The notes: a model not told the origin generated them from the letters alone. Counted from the first letter of the stretch, positions 17,220 through 26,163 are shown. The stretch: 64,000 nt of DNA from Hwangdonia seohaensis (GCF_031932625.1 NZ_JAVSCK010000002.1:682001-746000), one strand, 5' to 3'. Numbers and translations are program-made.

Positions 17220-18398
17220 ATGAGCAAAGAAGTTGTTATTGTATCGGCTGCAAGAACACCAATTGGTAGCTTTTTAGGGGCTTTATCTACAGTTCCCGCT
17301 ACAAAATTGGGCGCCATTGCAATTAAAGGTGCCCTGGAAAAAATCAACCTTAAACCCGAGTTGGTCGAAGAGGTTTTAATGGGCAATGTTATTCAAGCCG
17401 GTACCGGACAAGCACCGGCAAGACAAGCCGCAATTTATGCCGGCATACCCAATACAGTGCCTTGTACTACTATAAATAAAGTTTGTGCTTCAGGCATGAA
17501 ATCCGTTATGCAAGCCGCTCAAAGTATTGCCCTTGGCGATGCCGATATTATTGTTGCCGGCGGAATGGAAAACATGAGTTTAATTCCGCATTATTTATAT
17601 GCGAGAACGGGTACAAAATTTGGCCCAACCACTTTAATTGATGGGATGCAAAAAGACGGATTGGTTGATGCTTACGACCAAAATGCCATGGGTGTTTGTG
17701 CCGATGCCTGTGCTGTTGAATATAAGTTTTCCAGAGAAGATCAAGACGCTTTTGCCATACAATCGTACACACGTTCTGCAGCAGCATGGAACGCCGGAAA
17801 ATTTGATAACGAAGTTGTTCCTGTTGAAGTGCCACAACGCCGAGGCGCACCTATTATAGTTAACAAAGATGAAGAATTTACCAATGTGAAAATGGAAAAA
17901 ATCCCTGCATTGCGGCCAGCCTTTACAAAAGATGGTACCGTAACTGCGGCCAATGCTTCTACCATTAACGATGGCGCGGGAGCCATGGTTTTAATGAGTA
18001 AGGAAAAAGCAGAGGAATTGGGCTTAAAACCTTTGGCAACCATAAAAGGCTATGCTGATGCCGCACACGAACCAGAATGGTTTACAACGGCACCGGCCAA
18101 AGCGTTACCTAAAGCTTTAAACAAAGCAGGTATTACCATGGACAATGTTGATTATTTTGAATTTAACGAAGCGTTTTCAGTTGTTGGTTTGGCCAATATG
18201 AAAATTCTCGGACTTAATGATAGCAACGTTAATGTTAATGGTGGTGCGGTTTCTCTTGGGCATCCGTTAGGTTGCTCTGGGGTACGGATTCTAATTACCT
18301 TATTAAATGTTTTAGAACAAAATAATGCTAGAATTGGTGCAGCGGCTATTTGCAATGGCGGCGGTGGTGCATCGGCAGTTGTTATTGAACGAAACTAA
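17220..18398 (+). CDS. Acetyl-CoA C-acetyltransferase (thiolase)
   Basis: 392 residues from ATG 17220 (MSKEVVIVSAARTPIG); an in-frame ATG at 17181 would add a non-conserved basic extension. The thiolase active site is complete: Cys89 (KVCASGMKS), NEAF motif (about 317), His348 (GHPLGCSG) and Cys378 (CNGGGGASA). It condenses or cleaves acetyl-CoA / acetoacetyl-CoA in the cytoplasm. Length matches the biosynthetic thiolase type. The NlpC/P60 gene follows after 6 bp and is likely co-transcribed. Confidence 0.95.
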   Translation: MSKEVVIVSAARTPIGSFLGALSTVPATKLGAIAIKGALEKINLKPELVEEVLMGNVIQAGTGQAPARQAAIYAGIPNTVPCTTINKVCASGMKSVMQAAQSIALGDADIIVAGGMENMSLIPHYLYARTGTKFGPTTLIDGMQKDGLVDAYDQNAMGVCADACAVEYKFSREDQDAFAIQSYTRSAAAWNAGKFDNEVVPVEVPQRRGAPIIVNKDEEFTNVKMEKIPALRPAFTKDGTVTAANASTINDGAGAMVLMSKEKAEELGLKPLATIKGYADAAHEPEWFTTAPAKALPKALNKAGITMDNVDYFEFNEAFSVVGLANMKILGLNDSNVNVNGGAVSLGHPLGCSGVRILITLLNVLEQNNARIGAAAICNGGGGASAVVIERN

Positions 18399-18404
18399 TA
18401 TTGA

Positions 18405-19154
18405 ATGCAATACGGAATTTGTAATTTAAGCATTGTTTCCTTAAGGTTAGAACCCTCTGATAAAAGTGAACTCATTTCGCAAGTATTATACGGTGAATAT
18501 TTTAAAGTTTTAGAACAGCGTAAATATTGGAGCAAAATCAGAGTCGCTTTTGATAATTATGAAGGTTGGATAGACAATAAACAATACATTGAAATTACCG
18601 AAGAACAATACCAAGCTTTAAACCAAGAAACCCCAAAGCTTTCGCTGGATTTGGTTGAGTTTGTTCAAGATGTGGACAAACAGTTGTATTCCATTCCATT
18701 GGGGTCTTCGTTAAATGGGTTATCGATTTTAAATCATCATTTTGATGGAAATTCAAACACTGAAAATTTATCAAAAAGCAACCTTATAAAAACATCTTTT
18801 TTATACTTAAACGCACCCTACCTTTGGGGCGGAAAAACGCCTTTTGGTATTGATTGCTCTGGTTTTACCCAAATGGTGTACAAACTAAATGGTTATAAAT
18901 TGTTACGAGAGGCCTCGCAGCAAGCCACACAAGGAGAAGCATTGAGTTTTATTGAAGAAAGCGAACCCGGGGATTTAGCTTTTTTTGATGACAACGAAGG
19001 CATCATAACGCATGTTGGCATTATCATGAAAGACAATTACATTATTCACGCTTACGGTAAAGTACGCATTGACAGATTAGACCATTCGGGTATTTATAAT
19101 GTAGATAAAAAAATGCACACGCATAAACTAAGGGTGATTAAAAAGATTGTCTAG
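18405..19154 (+). CDS. C40 (NlpC/P60) peptidase with N-terminal SH3 domain
   Basis: 249 residues. An SH3-like domain (about 1-65, with EGWIDNKQYIE) precedes an NlpC/P60 domain (about 120-245). Catalytic Cys151 (GIDCSGF), His203 (THVGI) and a third polar residue, His215 (IIHAYGKV), are present, as is the LWGGKTP motif. Members cleave peptidoglycan stem peptides. No signal peptide is visible, so export or cytoplasmic recycling of muropeptides is open. Ends at a terminator. Confidence 0.92.
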   Translation: MQYGICNLSIVSLRLEPSDKSELISQVLYGEYFKVLEQRKYWSKIRVAFDNYEGWIDNKQYIEITEEQYQALNQETPKLSLDLVEFVQDVDKQLYSIPLGSSLNGLSILNHHFDGNSNTENLSKSNLIKTSFLYLNAPYLWGGKTPFGIDCSGFTQMVYKLNGYKLLREASQQATQGEALSFIEESEPGDLAFFDDNEGIITHVGIIMKDNYIIHAYGKVRIDRLDHSGIYNVDKKMHTHKLRVIKKIV

Positions 19155-19193
19155 TCCCAAAATAAATGACCCAAGATTTTATCGGATAAAAAC

Positions 19194-19225
19194 CTAAGCA
19201 ACAACCTTATTGTTTAGTTTTTTTT
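19194..19225 (+). terminator. Terminator after NlpC/P60 gene
   Basis: Stem CTAAGCAA / TTGTTTAG (one G-T pair), 8-base loop, then eight T. Confidence 0.55.
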
Positions 19226-19249
19226 AATGCAAATTTCGGTTATAGCCTT

Positions 19250-19804
19250 TTAGTTTTTGGCTGCTTTCTTTTTCATTAATTGATGGACTTCCAAGGCCTG
19301 TTCAAAATGTCTTTGTTCGTGGGTCACTATAATATCAAAAGCTTTTTCTAATTTGTAAACTATATTTTTATTTGCCGGAGATGAGATTACGGTTCCTTTT
19401 TCTATCAGGTCTTTCGAATTTTGAATGATGTTTTTCAATTCAGATTGATGCTTTCTAAATCTATCGAGAATCCCAATTGCGATATCGCTTTCATTTGGCT
19501 CCCACATGGTAAATGTTTTCATTTTCTTTTTCCTATCGGGCTGAACTGCCTTTAAAACAGTTTTCCCAAAAAATGATACAAGAAATCCAAATTTGGCTAA
19601 AAATGGGGTTTTATAAGTGTCCTTCCGAATGGAATCGATTACCGGGAAATAGCTCTCGTTGATTACAATTAAATGTTCCATATTTTGAGAAATACTCCAA
19701 GTCTCGGCGTTTGGTTTCCAATTTAATTGTTCGAAACTTAATTCACCAAAAGTATCAGAAAAATTTTGAGTCGTCTTGTCTATCTGTGCAATCCAATTTT
19801 CCAT
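19250..19804 (-). CDS. DinB-superfamily protein
   Basis: 184 residues from ATG 19804 (MENWIAQIDKTTQ). A TTG at 19828 would lie inside the predicted -7 box and is rejected. DinB-like four-helix bundle: LNWKPNAETWSISQNMEHL near the start gives the first metal His, and HEQRHFEQALEVHQL near the end gives the HxxxH pair. Such proteins bind a divalent metal and include thiol S-transferases and putative hydrolases. Substrate unknown. Confidence 0.8.
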   Translation of the reverse strand: MENWIAQIDKTTQNFSDTFGELSFEQLNWKPNAETWSISQNMEHLIVINESYFPVIDSIRKDTYKTPFLAKFGFLVSFFGKTVLKAVQPDRKKKMKTFTMWEPNESDIAIGILDRFRKHQSELKNIIQNSKDLIEKGTVISSPANKNIVYKLEKAFDIIVTHEQRHFEQALEVHQLMKKKAAKN

Positions 19805-19825
19805 ATCAATGAATTTTTTGTTTTT

Positions 19826-19833
19826 CAAACTTA
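19826..19833 (-). promoter_or_regulatory. -7 element of the DinB-like gene
   Basis: The minus strand reads TAAGTTTG (exact TAnnTTTG), 22 bp before ATG 19804. It decides the start codon. Confidence 0.45.
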
Positions 19834-20037
19834 GCGCAATCGATCTTTTTATAAAATTATATCACCTGTTCGACACTACTAATTTAACAAAAATAAAAGC
19901 GGAAATAAAATGGTCGAAGACTTTACGCAGAAATAAAAAATTTCTTGAAGCGAAGTATCTTCGAGGCAAAGCCATAAAGGTATTTAGCTCGTTTCATTTT
20001 GTTCTTAGGGCTAAAAACCGAAATTTGTTAATTAGAG

Positions 20038-20060
20038 TCCCGATGTCTCGGGAATGACAG
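20038..20060. repeat. Dispersed palindromic repeat fragment
   Basis: Hairpin TCCCGA-TGTC-TCGGGA followed by ATGACAG, the same tail as repeats at 35165-35175 and 38199-38206. The rest of the 19834-20132 gap shows no gene. Confidence 0.5.
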
Positions 20061-20132
20061 TTTCAACGAAAACCAGAAGCAGAGCCTCGTGGAAGACTTT
20101 GAGAAGAAGTAAAAACAATTCCAAAAACCAAA

Positions 20133-20160
20133 AAACCTTGCTAAATAATTAGCAAGGTTT
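20133..20160 (-). terminator. Terminator after tRNA-Lys
   Basis: AAACCTTGCTAA / TTAGCAAGGTTT perfect 12-bp stem, 4-base loop, T run on the minus strand. Confidence 0.85.
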
Positions 20161-20186
20161 TGATTTAAAAAAGATATTTTGTTTTG

Positions 20187-20259
20187 TGACCGGGCTGGGG
20201 CTCGAACCCAGGACCCTCTCCTTAAAAGGGAGATGCTCTACCAACTGAGCTACCCGGTC
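20187..20259 (-). tRNA. tRNA-Lys(TTT)
   Basis: 73 nt. Acceptor GACCGGG / CCCGGTC, D-arm AGCTCAGTTGGTAGAGC, anticodon loop CTTTTAA (TTT), T-arm GGTTCGAGCC. CCA not encoded. Confidence 0.97.
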
Positions 20260-20405
20260 ATTATTTCAACGTTGCCAACCTTATTACCGTTAGCGGGTGC
20301 AAATATAAAATGTTTAATTAATAAAACAATACTTTTTTTAATTAAATTTTCGTTTTTTTGCAGCTCTTAAACGTATGTTTTTAATAATCAATTTATAGCA
20401 TAAAA

Positions 20406-20927
20406 ATGATTGTAGTTTTAATTGGGTATATGGCTTCTGGAAAATCTACTTTTGGTAGGATTTTAGCAAAAAAATTAAGTTACGACTTTATTGATTTAGA
20501 CGATTATATTGAAGAAAGGGAAAACACAACCATTAGCGACATTTTCAAACTGAAGGGCGAAATCTATTTCAGAAAAAAAGAAACCCAATACTTAACCGAT
20601 ATTTTACAAACCAAAAAGAAGCTGATTTTGTCTTTAGGCGGTGGCACACCCTGCTACGGAAACAATATGGAAACCGTTTTAAATTCAAAGGATGTGGTAA
20701 GCATCTATTTAAAAGCTACTATACCAACCTTGGTTAACCGATTGAAAAACGAAAAAGCCAAACGACCTTTAATCGCGCATATTGAAACGGACGATTTACT
20801 CGCCGAATTTATAGGAAAGCATTTGTTTGAACGCGCGCCGTTTTACGGTCAAGCCGATAAAATTATTTCAACCGACAACAAAACTGAAAAAGAGATTATT
20901 GAAGCTATCCTTTTGGAGTTATTCTAA
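20406..20927 (+). CDS. aroK: Shikimate kinase
   Basis: 173 residues. The P-loop GYMASGKST (7-15), DLDDYIE (shikimate-binding Asp), the Arg in GEIYFRKKE, GGGTPC, and RPLI with the LID Arg identify shikimate kinase, which phosphorylates shikimate in aromatic amino acid synthesis. It stands alone, its 3' end overlapping the convergent phosphoribosyltransferase gene by 9 bp. The upstream gap (20260-20405) is AT-rich with no exact -7 box. Confidence 0.95.
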   Translation: MIVVLIGYMASGKSTFGRILAKKLSYDFIDLDDYIEERENTTISDIFKLKGEIYFRKKETQYLTDILQTKKKLILSLGGGTPCYGNNMETVLNSKDVVSIYLKATIPTLVNRLKNEKAKRPLIAHIETDDLLAEFIGKHLFERAPFYGQADKIISTDNKTEKEIIEAILLELF

Positions 20928-21413
20928 AACCGCTTCAATTTTTTCACCTTCTAAAAAAACATTAACATGCTCGTGTAACGATGTTGATAAAGAAATTCCT
21001 TTAAAATCGGCTTTAATAGGATATTTTTTATGATTTCTATTAACCAAAACAGCGGTTTTAAATTGTTTTAATGGCACATCTAAAAAATGCTTTACACCAT
21101 AAATTAAAGTGGTGCCAGAGTTTAAAACATCATCAATTAAAACCAAAGATTTATTTTGATACTCCTTGGCAGGAATTGATGTTTTAATTGGCGATAACGG
21201 ATTTTTTTTATCAATACTAACTTTACAAAGCACCGGATTTATATCAGATATTTTACTCAGCGCTGTTTTTAGTTTTTTTGCAAGAATGTAACCATTTCGG
21301 TCTATGCCAGCCAAAATAACCTCGGTTTCATTCACGTTGTTTTCGTATATCTGAAAAGCAATACGTCTTATTTTATGATTGATTTCGGTATGGGTCAGGA
21401 TTACATTGTTCAT
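20919..21413 (-). CDS. PyrR-like phosphoribosyltransferase
   Basis: 164 residues with a type I phosphoribosyltransferase fold: the PRPP-binding loop VLIDDVLNSGTT (91-102) and an N-terminal AGIDRNGYILAKKL. It resembles PyrR / purine phosphoribosyltransferases. Whether it is enzymatic on uracil or a regulator cannot be decided from sequence. Overlaps aroK tail-to-tail by 9 bp; the S4 protein gene lies 37 bp upstream on the same strand. Confidence 0.85.
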   Translation of the reverse strand: MNNVILTHTEINHKIRRIAFQIYENNVNETEVILAGIDRNGYILAKKLKTALSKISDINPVLCKVSIDKKNPLSPIKTSIPAKEYQNKSLVLIDDVLNSGTTLIYGVKHFLDVPLKQFKTAVLVNRNHKKYPIKADFKGISLSTSLHEHVNVFLEGEKIEAVLE

Positions 21414-21450
21414 GGCACTAGGGTTCAGCTTGTTAAATTAAGGTTTAAAA

Positions 21451-21822
21451 TTACTCATTTCCTTCAGTAAAATCATCAATATCGCGTCTATCTTTTTTTG
21501 TAGGTCTGCCAACGCCCTTTTTTCGGTAATAATCTTTAGCGTACTTTAAAAGCTCTTGGGCTTCAAATTGTTCTTTTGGCGTCATATCGGTTCTATAAAT
21601 ATCAACCAGTTTTGCGCCAATTCTACTTTCAGGAATATCATTAACTTTTAGTTTATAGTTAATTTGGTTCTTCCGTAACTCCACAATATCCTGCGCAAAC
21701 ACCTCTCTACTGGGTTTAACAACATCGTTGTTTATTTTAACCTGTCCTTTTTTACAAGCTGTTGTTGCCAAAGATCGGTTTTTGTAATATCTAACACACC
21801 ATAAATACTTGTCTATTCGCAT
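21451..21822 (-). CDS. hslR: Hsp15-like S4-domain RNA-binding protein
   Basis: 123 residues. An S4 domain at the N-terminus (RIDKYLWCVRYYKNRSLAT, GQVKINNDVVKPSREV) and a basic C-terminal tail (GRPTKKDRRDIDDF) match the Hsp15 family in length and layout. Hsp15 binds 50S subunits carrying stalled nascent chains. Likely same transcript as the phosphoribosyltransferase gene. Confidence 0.82.
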   Translation of the reverse strand: MRIDKYLWCVRYYKNRSLATTACKKGQVKINNDVVKPSREVFAQDIVELRKNQINYKLKVNDIPESRIGAKLVDIYRTDMTPKEQFEAQELLKYAKDYYRKKGVGRPTKKDRRDIDDFTEGNE

Positions 21823-21852
21823 ACAATTATTCTAAAAACTACGTTAATGTTG

Positions 21853-21884
21853 TTGTGCAAAACTATATTAAAATTGTATCTTGC
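21853..21884 (+). promoter_or_regulatory. Probable promoter of FKBP lipoprotein gene
   Basis: TTG (21853) - 21 bp - TATCTTGC (21877-21884), one mismatch to TAnnTTTG, 20 bp before the ATG. Confidence 0.4.
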
Positions 21885-21903
21885 GCCTCAAAAATAATCA
21901 ATA

Positions 21904-22944
21904 ATGAGAAAAGGAAAAATAGCTTTATCTATTTTATGTTTAATAGTTGGATTTCTGTCTTGTAACAAAGATGACGGTGGCAGTTTTACTGAAGTGCCAC
22001 AAAGAGACCGAACCGAACAGCAGGCTTCAGACAAAGATTCTTTAGTTAAATATTTAAACGGGCATTATTACAATGCGAGTGCATTTATCAATAATACCAA
22101 CCCGAGTATTAAAGATTTAGTAATAACCACAATAACCGACGAAGTCATTTCCAGCGATGCCGATTCTTTGTTAATTAATGCCGTAGACCTAAAAACGGTG
22201 AAGTTCTCTGAAACAGATTACGAGTTTTATATTCTTGATTTAAACCCAAATGCTGGAGGTGAATCGCCTAAATTCTCAGATCAAATTCGCGTAAACTATG
22301 AAGGTTTCACACTTGATAATAAAGTTTTTGATAGTGCCGTAACCCCAGTAGATTTCGATTTGATTTCGCTTGTACCGGGATGGAGAAAGGTTATGCCATT
22401 TTTTAAGGCAGCCGAATCTTTTACCAACGAGAACGACGGTACCGTTAGTTATACAAACCACGGTGTTGGCGTTATGTTTTTGCCTTCTGGATTGGGCTAT
22501 TTTAGCAATGCTACAGGCGGAATTTCAGCATATACATCCATTGCTTTTAAGTTTGATTTGTTCCAAGTTGCTGAAAACGACCATGATAATGATGGCATTC
22601 CATCTTATTTAGAAGATTTAAATGGCGATGGGGAATTTACCCTGAATACGGGTGTAGACACGAATGATGGCGATGATACCGATAATGACGGTATTCCTGA
22701 TTATTTTGATATAGATGATGATGGCGATGGCGTACCGACCCTTAATGAACTTGAGCATAAAACCTATACGGTTGACACCAACCAAGGCGAAGAAGAACCT
22801 GTTTTAGCTGCTGAAGAATTTGAGTTTAGCCGATCAAAAAGTGCCGGTATTATTACCATAAAAACGGTAACCATAGTAGATTCCAATAACGATGGTTTGG
22901 CTGATTACCTTGACAAAAATATTGCCATAGACTACTTAGAATAA
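21904..22944 (+). CDS. FKBP-type prolyl isomerase lipoprotein with Asp-rich repeats
   Basis: 346 residues; lipobox GFLSC with Cys20. An FKBP domain spans about 110-225 (IRVNYEGFTLDNKVFDS, LVPGWRKVMPFF, LPSGLGYF). Thrombospondin type 3-like calcium-binding Asp repeats follow (about 227-280: DHDNDGIPSYLEDLNGDGE, DTDNDGIPDYFDIDDDGDG), then a short tail with another such repeat (DSNNDGLADYLD). It probably acts as a cell-envelope folding catalyst. Fusion with calcium repeats is common in this phylum. Monocistronic, ended by a strong terminator. Confidence 0.9.
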   Translation: MRKGKIALSILCLIVGFLSCNKDDGGSFTEVPQRDRTEQQASDKDSLVKYLNGHYYNASAFINNTNPSIKDLVITTITDEVISSDADSLLINAVDLKTVKFSETDYEFYILDLNPNAGGESPKFSDQIRVNYEGFTLDNKVFDSAVTPVDFDLISLVPGWRKVMPFFKAAESFTNENDGTVSYTNHGVGVMFLPSGLGYFSNATGGISAYTSIAFKFDLFQVAENDHDNDGIPSYLEDLNGDGEFTLNTGVDTNDGDDTDNDGIPDYFDIDDDGDGVPTLNELEHKTYTVDTNQGEEEPVLAAEEFEFSRSKSAGIITIKTVTIVDSNNDGLADYLDKNIAIDYLE

Positions 22945-22963
22945 TAAATTGAAGAACCAATAA

Positions 22964-22990
22964 AAAAAGCGACCAATCGGTCGCTTTTTT
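22964..22990. terminator. Strong bidirectional terminator
   Basis: AAAAAGCGACC / GGTCGCTTTTT stem with a 4-base loop between convergent genes. Confidence 0.92.
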
Positions 22991-23011
22991 TATAACATAA
23001 TATCCTTATTA

Positions 23012-23470
23012 TTAAAATGACGTTGATGCAAACAACATACCACCCAAAAACATTAAAACATAAATACTAATAATTACAATGGCAAAAATGCCCATAAATT
23101 TATAATGAGACTTTAAATTGGTAAAAGCCGATTTAAAATCCGCTTTATTTGTTGTGCTCAAAGCATTTTTCATCTTTCTTGAAAAATTAAACAAATAGAG
23201 TACCGGGAAAAAATAAATGAGGCCCATGCCCACATAAATAAGCCCGAAATACCCCATTGGAAACCCCATAGCATCATATGGGTTGCTACTTCCAAAAGTG
23301 TTGGTTCCCATCATGGCGCCTAAAAACACGCCGGCAATTACCATTAAACCTATTCCTATAAAACCAATTATAGATAACAAATAAGTCCAAGAGGAGGTTT
23401 CTTTTAAAAGTCCTTTAATGTCTTCACCTATTTCCAATTCAAAGCTTTCAAAAGCCGATTTCTGTTCCAT
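23012..23470 (-). CDS. Small membrane protein, DUF5362-like
   Basis: 152 residues. A cytosolic N-terminus (about 1-28) is followed by three membrane segments (about 30-53, 72-95 and 125-148) with a Gly/Met-rich loop. The YFFPVLYLFNF segment and length recall DUF5362 proteins; this assignment is from memory. Function unknown. It starts 5 bp after rocD, so it is the second gene of that operon. Confidence 0.75.
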   Translation of the reverse strand: MEQKSAFESFELEIGEDIKGLLKETSSWTYLLSIIGFIGIGLMVIAGVFLGAMMGTNTFGSSNPYDAMGFPMGYFGLIYVGMGLIYFFPVLYLFNFSRKMKNALSTTNKADFKSAFTNLKSHYKFMGIFAIVIISIYVLMFLGGMLFASTSF

Positions 23471-23475
23471 ATTTT

Positions 23476-24720
23476 TTAGGCTTCAAACTGTTTTAAGGTA
23501 TCAGTAATAATACGCACACAGTCCAACAATTGCTCTTCAGTCATAACCAAAGGAGGCGCAAATCGAATGATGTTTCCGTGTGTAGGTTTTGCTAATAAAC
23601 CGTTATCGCGCAACGCCAAACAGATATTCCAAGCCGTATCGCTGTCTTCATCATCATTAATAACAATAGCATTTAAAAGGCCTTTACCTCTTACTAAAGT
23701 AGCAATGTTGCTTGTTTCTATATATTTATTTATTTCGCTTCTAAACAATTGCCCCAATGTTTCGGCATTATTTGACAATGCTTCCTCTTTTACAACCGTT
23801 AAAGCAGCCATAGCTACAGCAGCAGCAATAGGGTTTCCGCCAAAAGTACTTCCGTGGTTTCCTGGTTTTATAACCTTCATAATATTATCATTTGCTAAAA
23901 CCGCAGAAACCGGATACGCACCACCGCTTAAGGCTTTACCAAGAATTAAAATATCGGGGTTTACATTTTCATGGTTTACAGCCAAAAGTTTTCCGGTTCG
24001 TGCAATGCCCGTTTGCACTTCATCTGCGATAAAAAGCACATTGTATTTTTCGCATAATGCCTTTGCTTTTGTTAAATACCCTTCGCTCGGAACATAAACA
24101 CCAGCTTCCCCTTGAATGGGCTCTACTAAAAAACCACCAACATTTGGATTGTTTTTTAAAGCATCTTCTAAGGCTTCTAAATTATCATATTCAATTTTTA
24201 TAAATCCTTTAGTATAGGGTCCAAAATTTTTACGCGCCACAGGATCGTTTGAAAATGAAATAATAGTGGTTGTCCGTCCATGAAAGTTGTTTTCGCAAAC
24301 AATAATTTCGGCTTTGTTTTCATCAATGCCTTTAACCTCGTAAGCCCATTTTCTACAAATTTTCAAAGCTGTTTCTACGGCTTCGGCCCCTGTATTCATG
24401 GGTAATAACTTATCAAATCCAAAAAACTCGCAAGCGAATTTTTCGTATTTCCCAAGCATATCATTGTAAAATGCCCTAGATGTTAATGTTAAGGTTTGTG
24501 CTTGATTGGTCATGGCTCCAACAATTTTTGGATGACAATGCCCTTGGTTTACCGCTGAATATGCAGATAGAAAATCGTAATACTGTTTTCCTTCTACATC
24601 CCATACATACACACCTTCTCCCCTGCTTAATACCACAGGTAACGGATGGTAATTGTGTGCACCATACTTGTTTTCTAAATCGATCGCTTGTTGCGAAGTT
24701 AATTGGTTTAAAATTGCCAT
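23476..24720 (-). CDS. rocD: Ornithine-oxo-acid aminotransferase
   Basis: 414 residues, a class III PLP-dependent aminotransferase. AHNYHPLPVVLSRGEGVYVWD and YDFLSAYSAVNQGHCHP are hallmarks of ornithine aminotransferase. The PLP Lys is about 262 (ILGKALSGG), preceded by IADEVQTG. It converts ornithine and 2-oxoglutarate to glutamate semialdehyde and glutamate, in the arginine/proline pathway. The 150-bp upstream gap holds no exact -7 element, only a small inverted repeat (TCCC...GGGA near 24780-24798). Confidence 0.96.
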   Translation of the reverse strand: MAILNQLTSQQAIDLENKYGAHNYHPLPVVLSRGEGVYVWDVEGKQYYDFLSAYSAVNQGHCHPKIVGAMTNQAQTLTLTSRAFYNDMLGKYEKFACEFFGFDKLLPMNTGAEAVETALKICRKWAYEVKGIDENKAEIIVCENNFHGRTTTIISFSNDPVARKNFGPYTKGFIKIEYDNLEALEDALKNNPNVGGFLVEPIQGEAGVYVPSEGYLTKAKALCEKYNVLFIADEVQTGIARTGKLLAVNHENVNPDILILGKALSGGAYPVSAVLANDNIMKVIKPGNHGSTFGGNPIAAAVAMAALTVVKEEALSNNAETLGQLFRSEINKYIETSNIATLVRGKGLLNAIVINDDEDSDTAWNICLALRDNGLLAKPTHGNIIRFAPPLVMTEEQLLDCVRIITDTLKQFEA

Positions 24721-24871
24721 TTTAAAGAATTTAAATATTAAAAAAATGCAATTCCTTCTGTACCTTTATTCTTTCGGAATCCCAATGTTTATCGGGACGA
24801 AAAAGCAGCGTGGGAGAGAAATCATCCCTAGGAATTGCAATATTAATAAATATTTATGGCGTTTTAAAATT

Positions 24872-25255
24872 CTATTTCATTTTATGATATAATGATGACA
24901 CTTGCAATTCCAACCGTTTCATCTCTCTTAAAATCGCATTTTTGTCCATTTGCATCCACGCAAACACCTTTAACATACTTACTCCAAGTAAGAATATAAT
25001 GCTTCCCAATCCCCATTTTAAAAGGTCTTTAGTTGTTTCAGTATTAAAAAATTGCACGAGGCAATAAATGAACAGTCCGAAAAAAACCAAAGTCATAATA
25101 TTCATCATAACCAACAGCCATTTGTTTTTTCCCTTAAACAAACCACCAACCATTTGCCATGTGTTTTGCTCATCCAAATCGTCGTAAAACTTAGCCTCTT
25201 CCTGGGTTAATGTTTCTTTTATTAATTTATCGATGTCTTCCATATTATTTTTCAT
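24872..25255 (-). CDS. Small two-helix membrane protein after ECF sigma (DUF6768-like)
   Basis: 127 residues (or 123 from the Met at 25243). A soluble acidic N-terminus (about 1-40, DIDKLIKETLTQEEAKFYDDL) precedes two membrane helices (about 46-68 and 78-99) and a C-terminal amphipathic helix. It resembles DUF6768 proteins, seen beside sigma factors; name from memory. It starts 18 bp after the sigma gene. A role as anti-sigma or partner is inferred from position alone; no zinc-binding anti-sigma motif is present. Confidence 0.72.
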   Translation of the reverse strand: MKNNMEDIDKLIKETLTQEEAKFYDDLDEQNTWQMVGGLFKGKNKWLLVMMNIMTLVFFGLFIYCLVQFFNTETTKDLLKWGLGSIIFLLGVSMLKVFAWMQMDKNAILREMKRLELQVSSLYHKMK

Positions 25256-25273
25256 TTGTGTCGTTTTTAATTA

Positions 25274-25825
25274 TTAATAATCGTTTCGTTTTTCTTTTAA
25301 TGTGTCTTTTAATTTTTCCCTGGCATGAAATAATCTTGATTTTGCAGTACCTACCGATATATTCAAAATAGCGCTAATTTCCTTTAACGAATAGTCTTCA
25401 ACATAAAACAATTTAATCACGGTTTGCTGATGTTCCACTAAATTATTAATCGCTTTTAAAAGTGCTTTTTTTAAGGCTTCATCAGTCTCGTTTTCAACGT
25501 CTAAGGTGTCTTGTTCGTATTTGTAATGTTCCATATTATCTCGCGTTCGGTTATTAGAATTGATGTAATCTATAGCCTTGGTGTAAACAATGCGTAATGC
25601 CCAAGAACCAAAGCTATTGGGGTCTTTTAGCTTGTCTATTTTATCAATGATGGTTTTCCAGCTTTCCTGCGCAATATCTTTGGCAACATCGGCATCTTTA
25701 ACCAGCCAAAATGCCTTTTCGCAAAACAGCTTGTGCCAGCGTTTAACCAATTCTGTAAGTGCGCTTGCGTGCCCAGAAAGGTATTGGGTAACCAACATCG
25801 CATCTATGGTTTTATCCTTTTTCAA
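25274..25825 (-). CDS. ECF-type RNA polymerase sigma factor
   Basis: 183 residues from TTG 25825; an ATG at 25798 gives 174 residues and is the alternative. Family members usually have about ten residues before LVTQYL, which favours the TTG. Region 2 (LVKRWHKLFCEKAFWLV, DVAKDIAQESW, AKDIAQ-type core-binding helix) and region 4 (LVEHQQTVIKLFYVEDYSLKEISAIL, GTAKSRLFHAREKL) are clear. It heads an operon with a small membrane protein, typical of membrane-controlled sigma factors. An exact -7 box and a palindrome lie upstream. Confidence 0.9.
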   Translation of the reverse strand: MKKDKTIDAMLVTQYLSGHASALTELVKRWHKLFCEKAFWLVKDADVAKDIAQESWKTIIDKIDKLKDPNSFGSWALRIVYTKAIDYINSNNRTRDNMEHYKYEQDTLDVENETDEALKKALLKAINNLVEHQQTVIKLFYVEDYSLKEISAILNISVGTAKSRLFHAREKLKDTLKEKRNDY

Positions 25826-25885
25826 TGCGGTTTGGTTTATATTGCTTTCCTTTTTTTGCCTTTAATCATTCTAATAAATTTTACC

Positions 25886-25893
25886 CAAAATTA
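25886..25893 (-). promoter_or_regulatory. -7 element of the sigma factor operon
   Basis: The minus strand reads TAATTTTG (exact TAnnTTTG), 60 bp before the TTG start. Confidence 0.45.
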
Positions 25894-25928
25894 TATTTTG
25901 TTTCCTTTTTCTGATGAAAACTGATTTT

Positions 25929-25944
25929 ACCATTTATAAATGGT
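25929..25944. promoter_or_regulatory. 16-bp perfect palindrome upstream of sigma operon
   Basis: ACCATTTATAAATGGT, about 36 bp upstream of the sigma -7 box, where an activator site would lie. The rest of the 25826-26163 gap is plain AT-rich DNA. Confidence 0.35.
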
Positions 25945-26127
25945 TTATTTTAAATTGATTGATTTTTCGCTTACGGATAATTATAACCACCATACTATAA
26001 AGACGGTAAATTTTATAAAAGGTTCATTTATTTTCAACTTATTTTACCATGTGCCTAAAGTTAATGGAAATAAAACGACATGTTTTTAATGCGATTTTAG
26101 AACTTATTTAAACTTCTTAAAATTGAA

Positions 26128-26159
26128 TTGAAAAAGTATAAATGAGTTCAGTATTTTTG
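26128..26159 (+). promoter_or_regulatory. Promoter of rlmD, start site at or next to the ATG
   Basis: TTG (26128) - 21 bp - TATTTTTG (26152-26159). Both elements match the Bacteroidota consensus. The -7 box ends only 4 bp before the ATG, so the transcript should be leaderless or nearly so. Confidence 0.55.
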
Positions 26160-26163
26160 CAGC

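Noticed and set aside
19776..20057. 93-codon plus-strand frame downstream of the DinB-like gene
   Set aside because: Overlaps the DinB-like gene's promoter and start and runs into a dispersed repeat; low-complexity composition.
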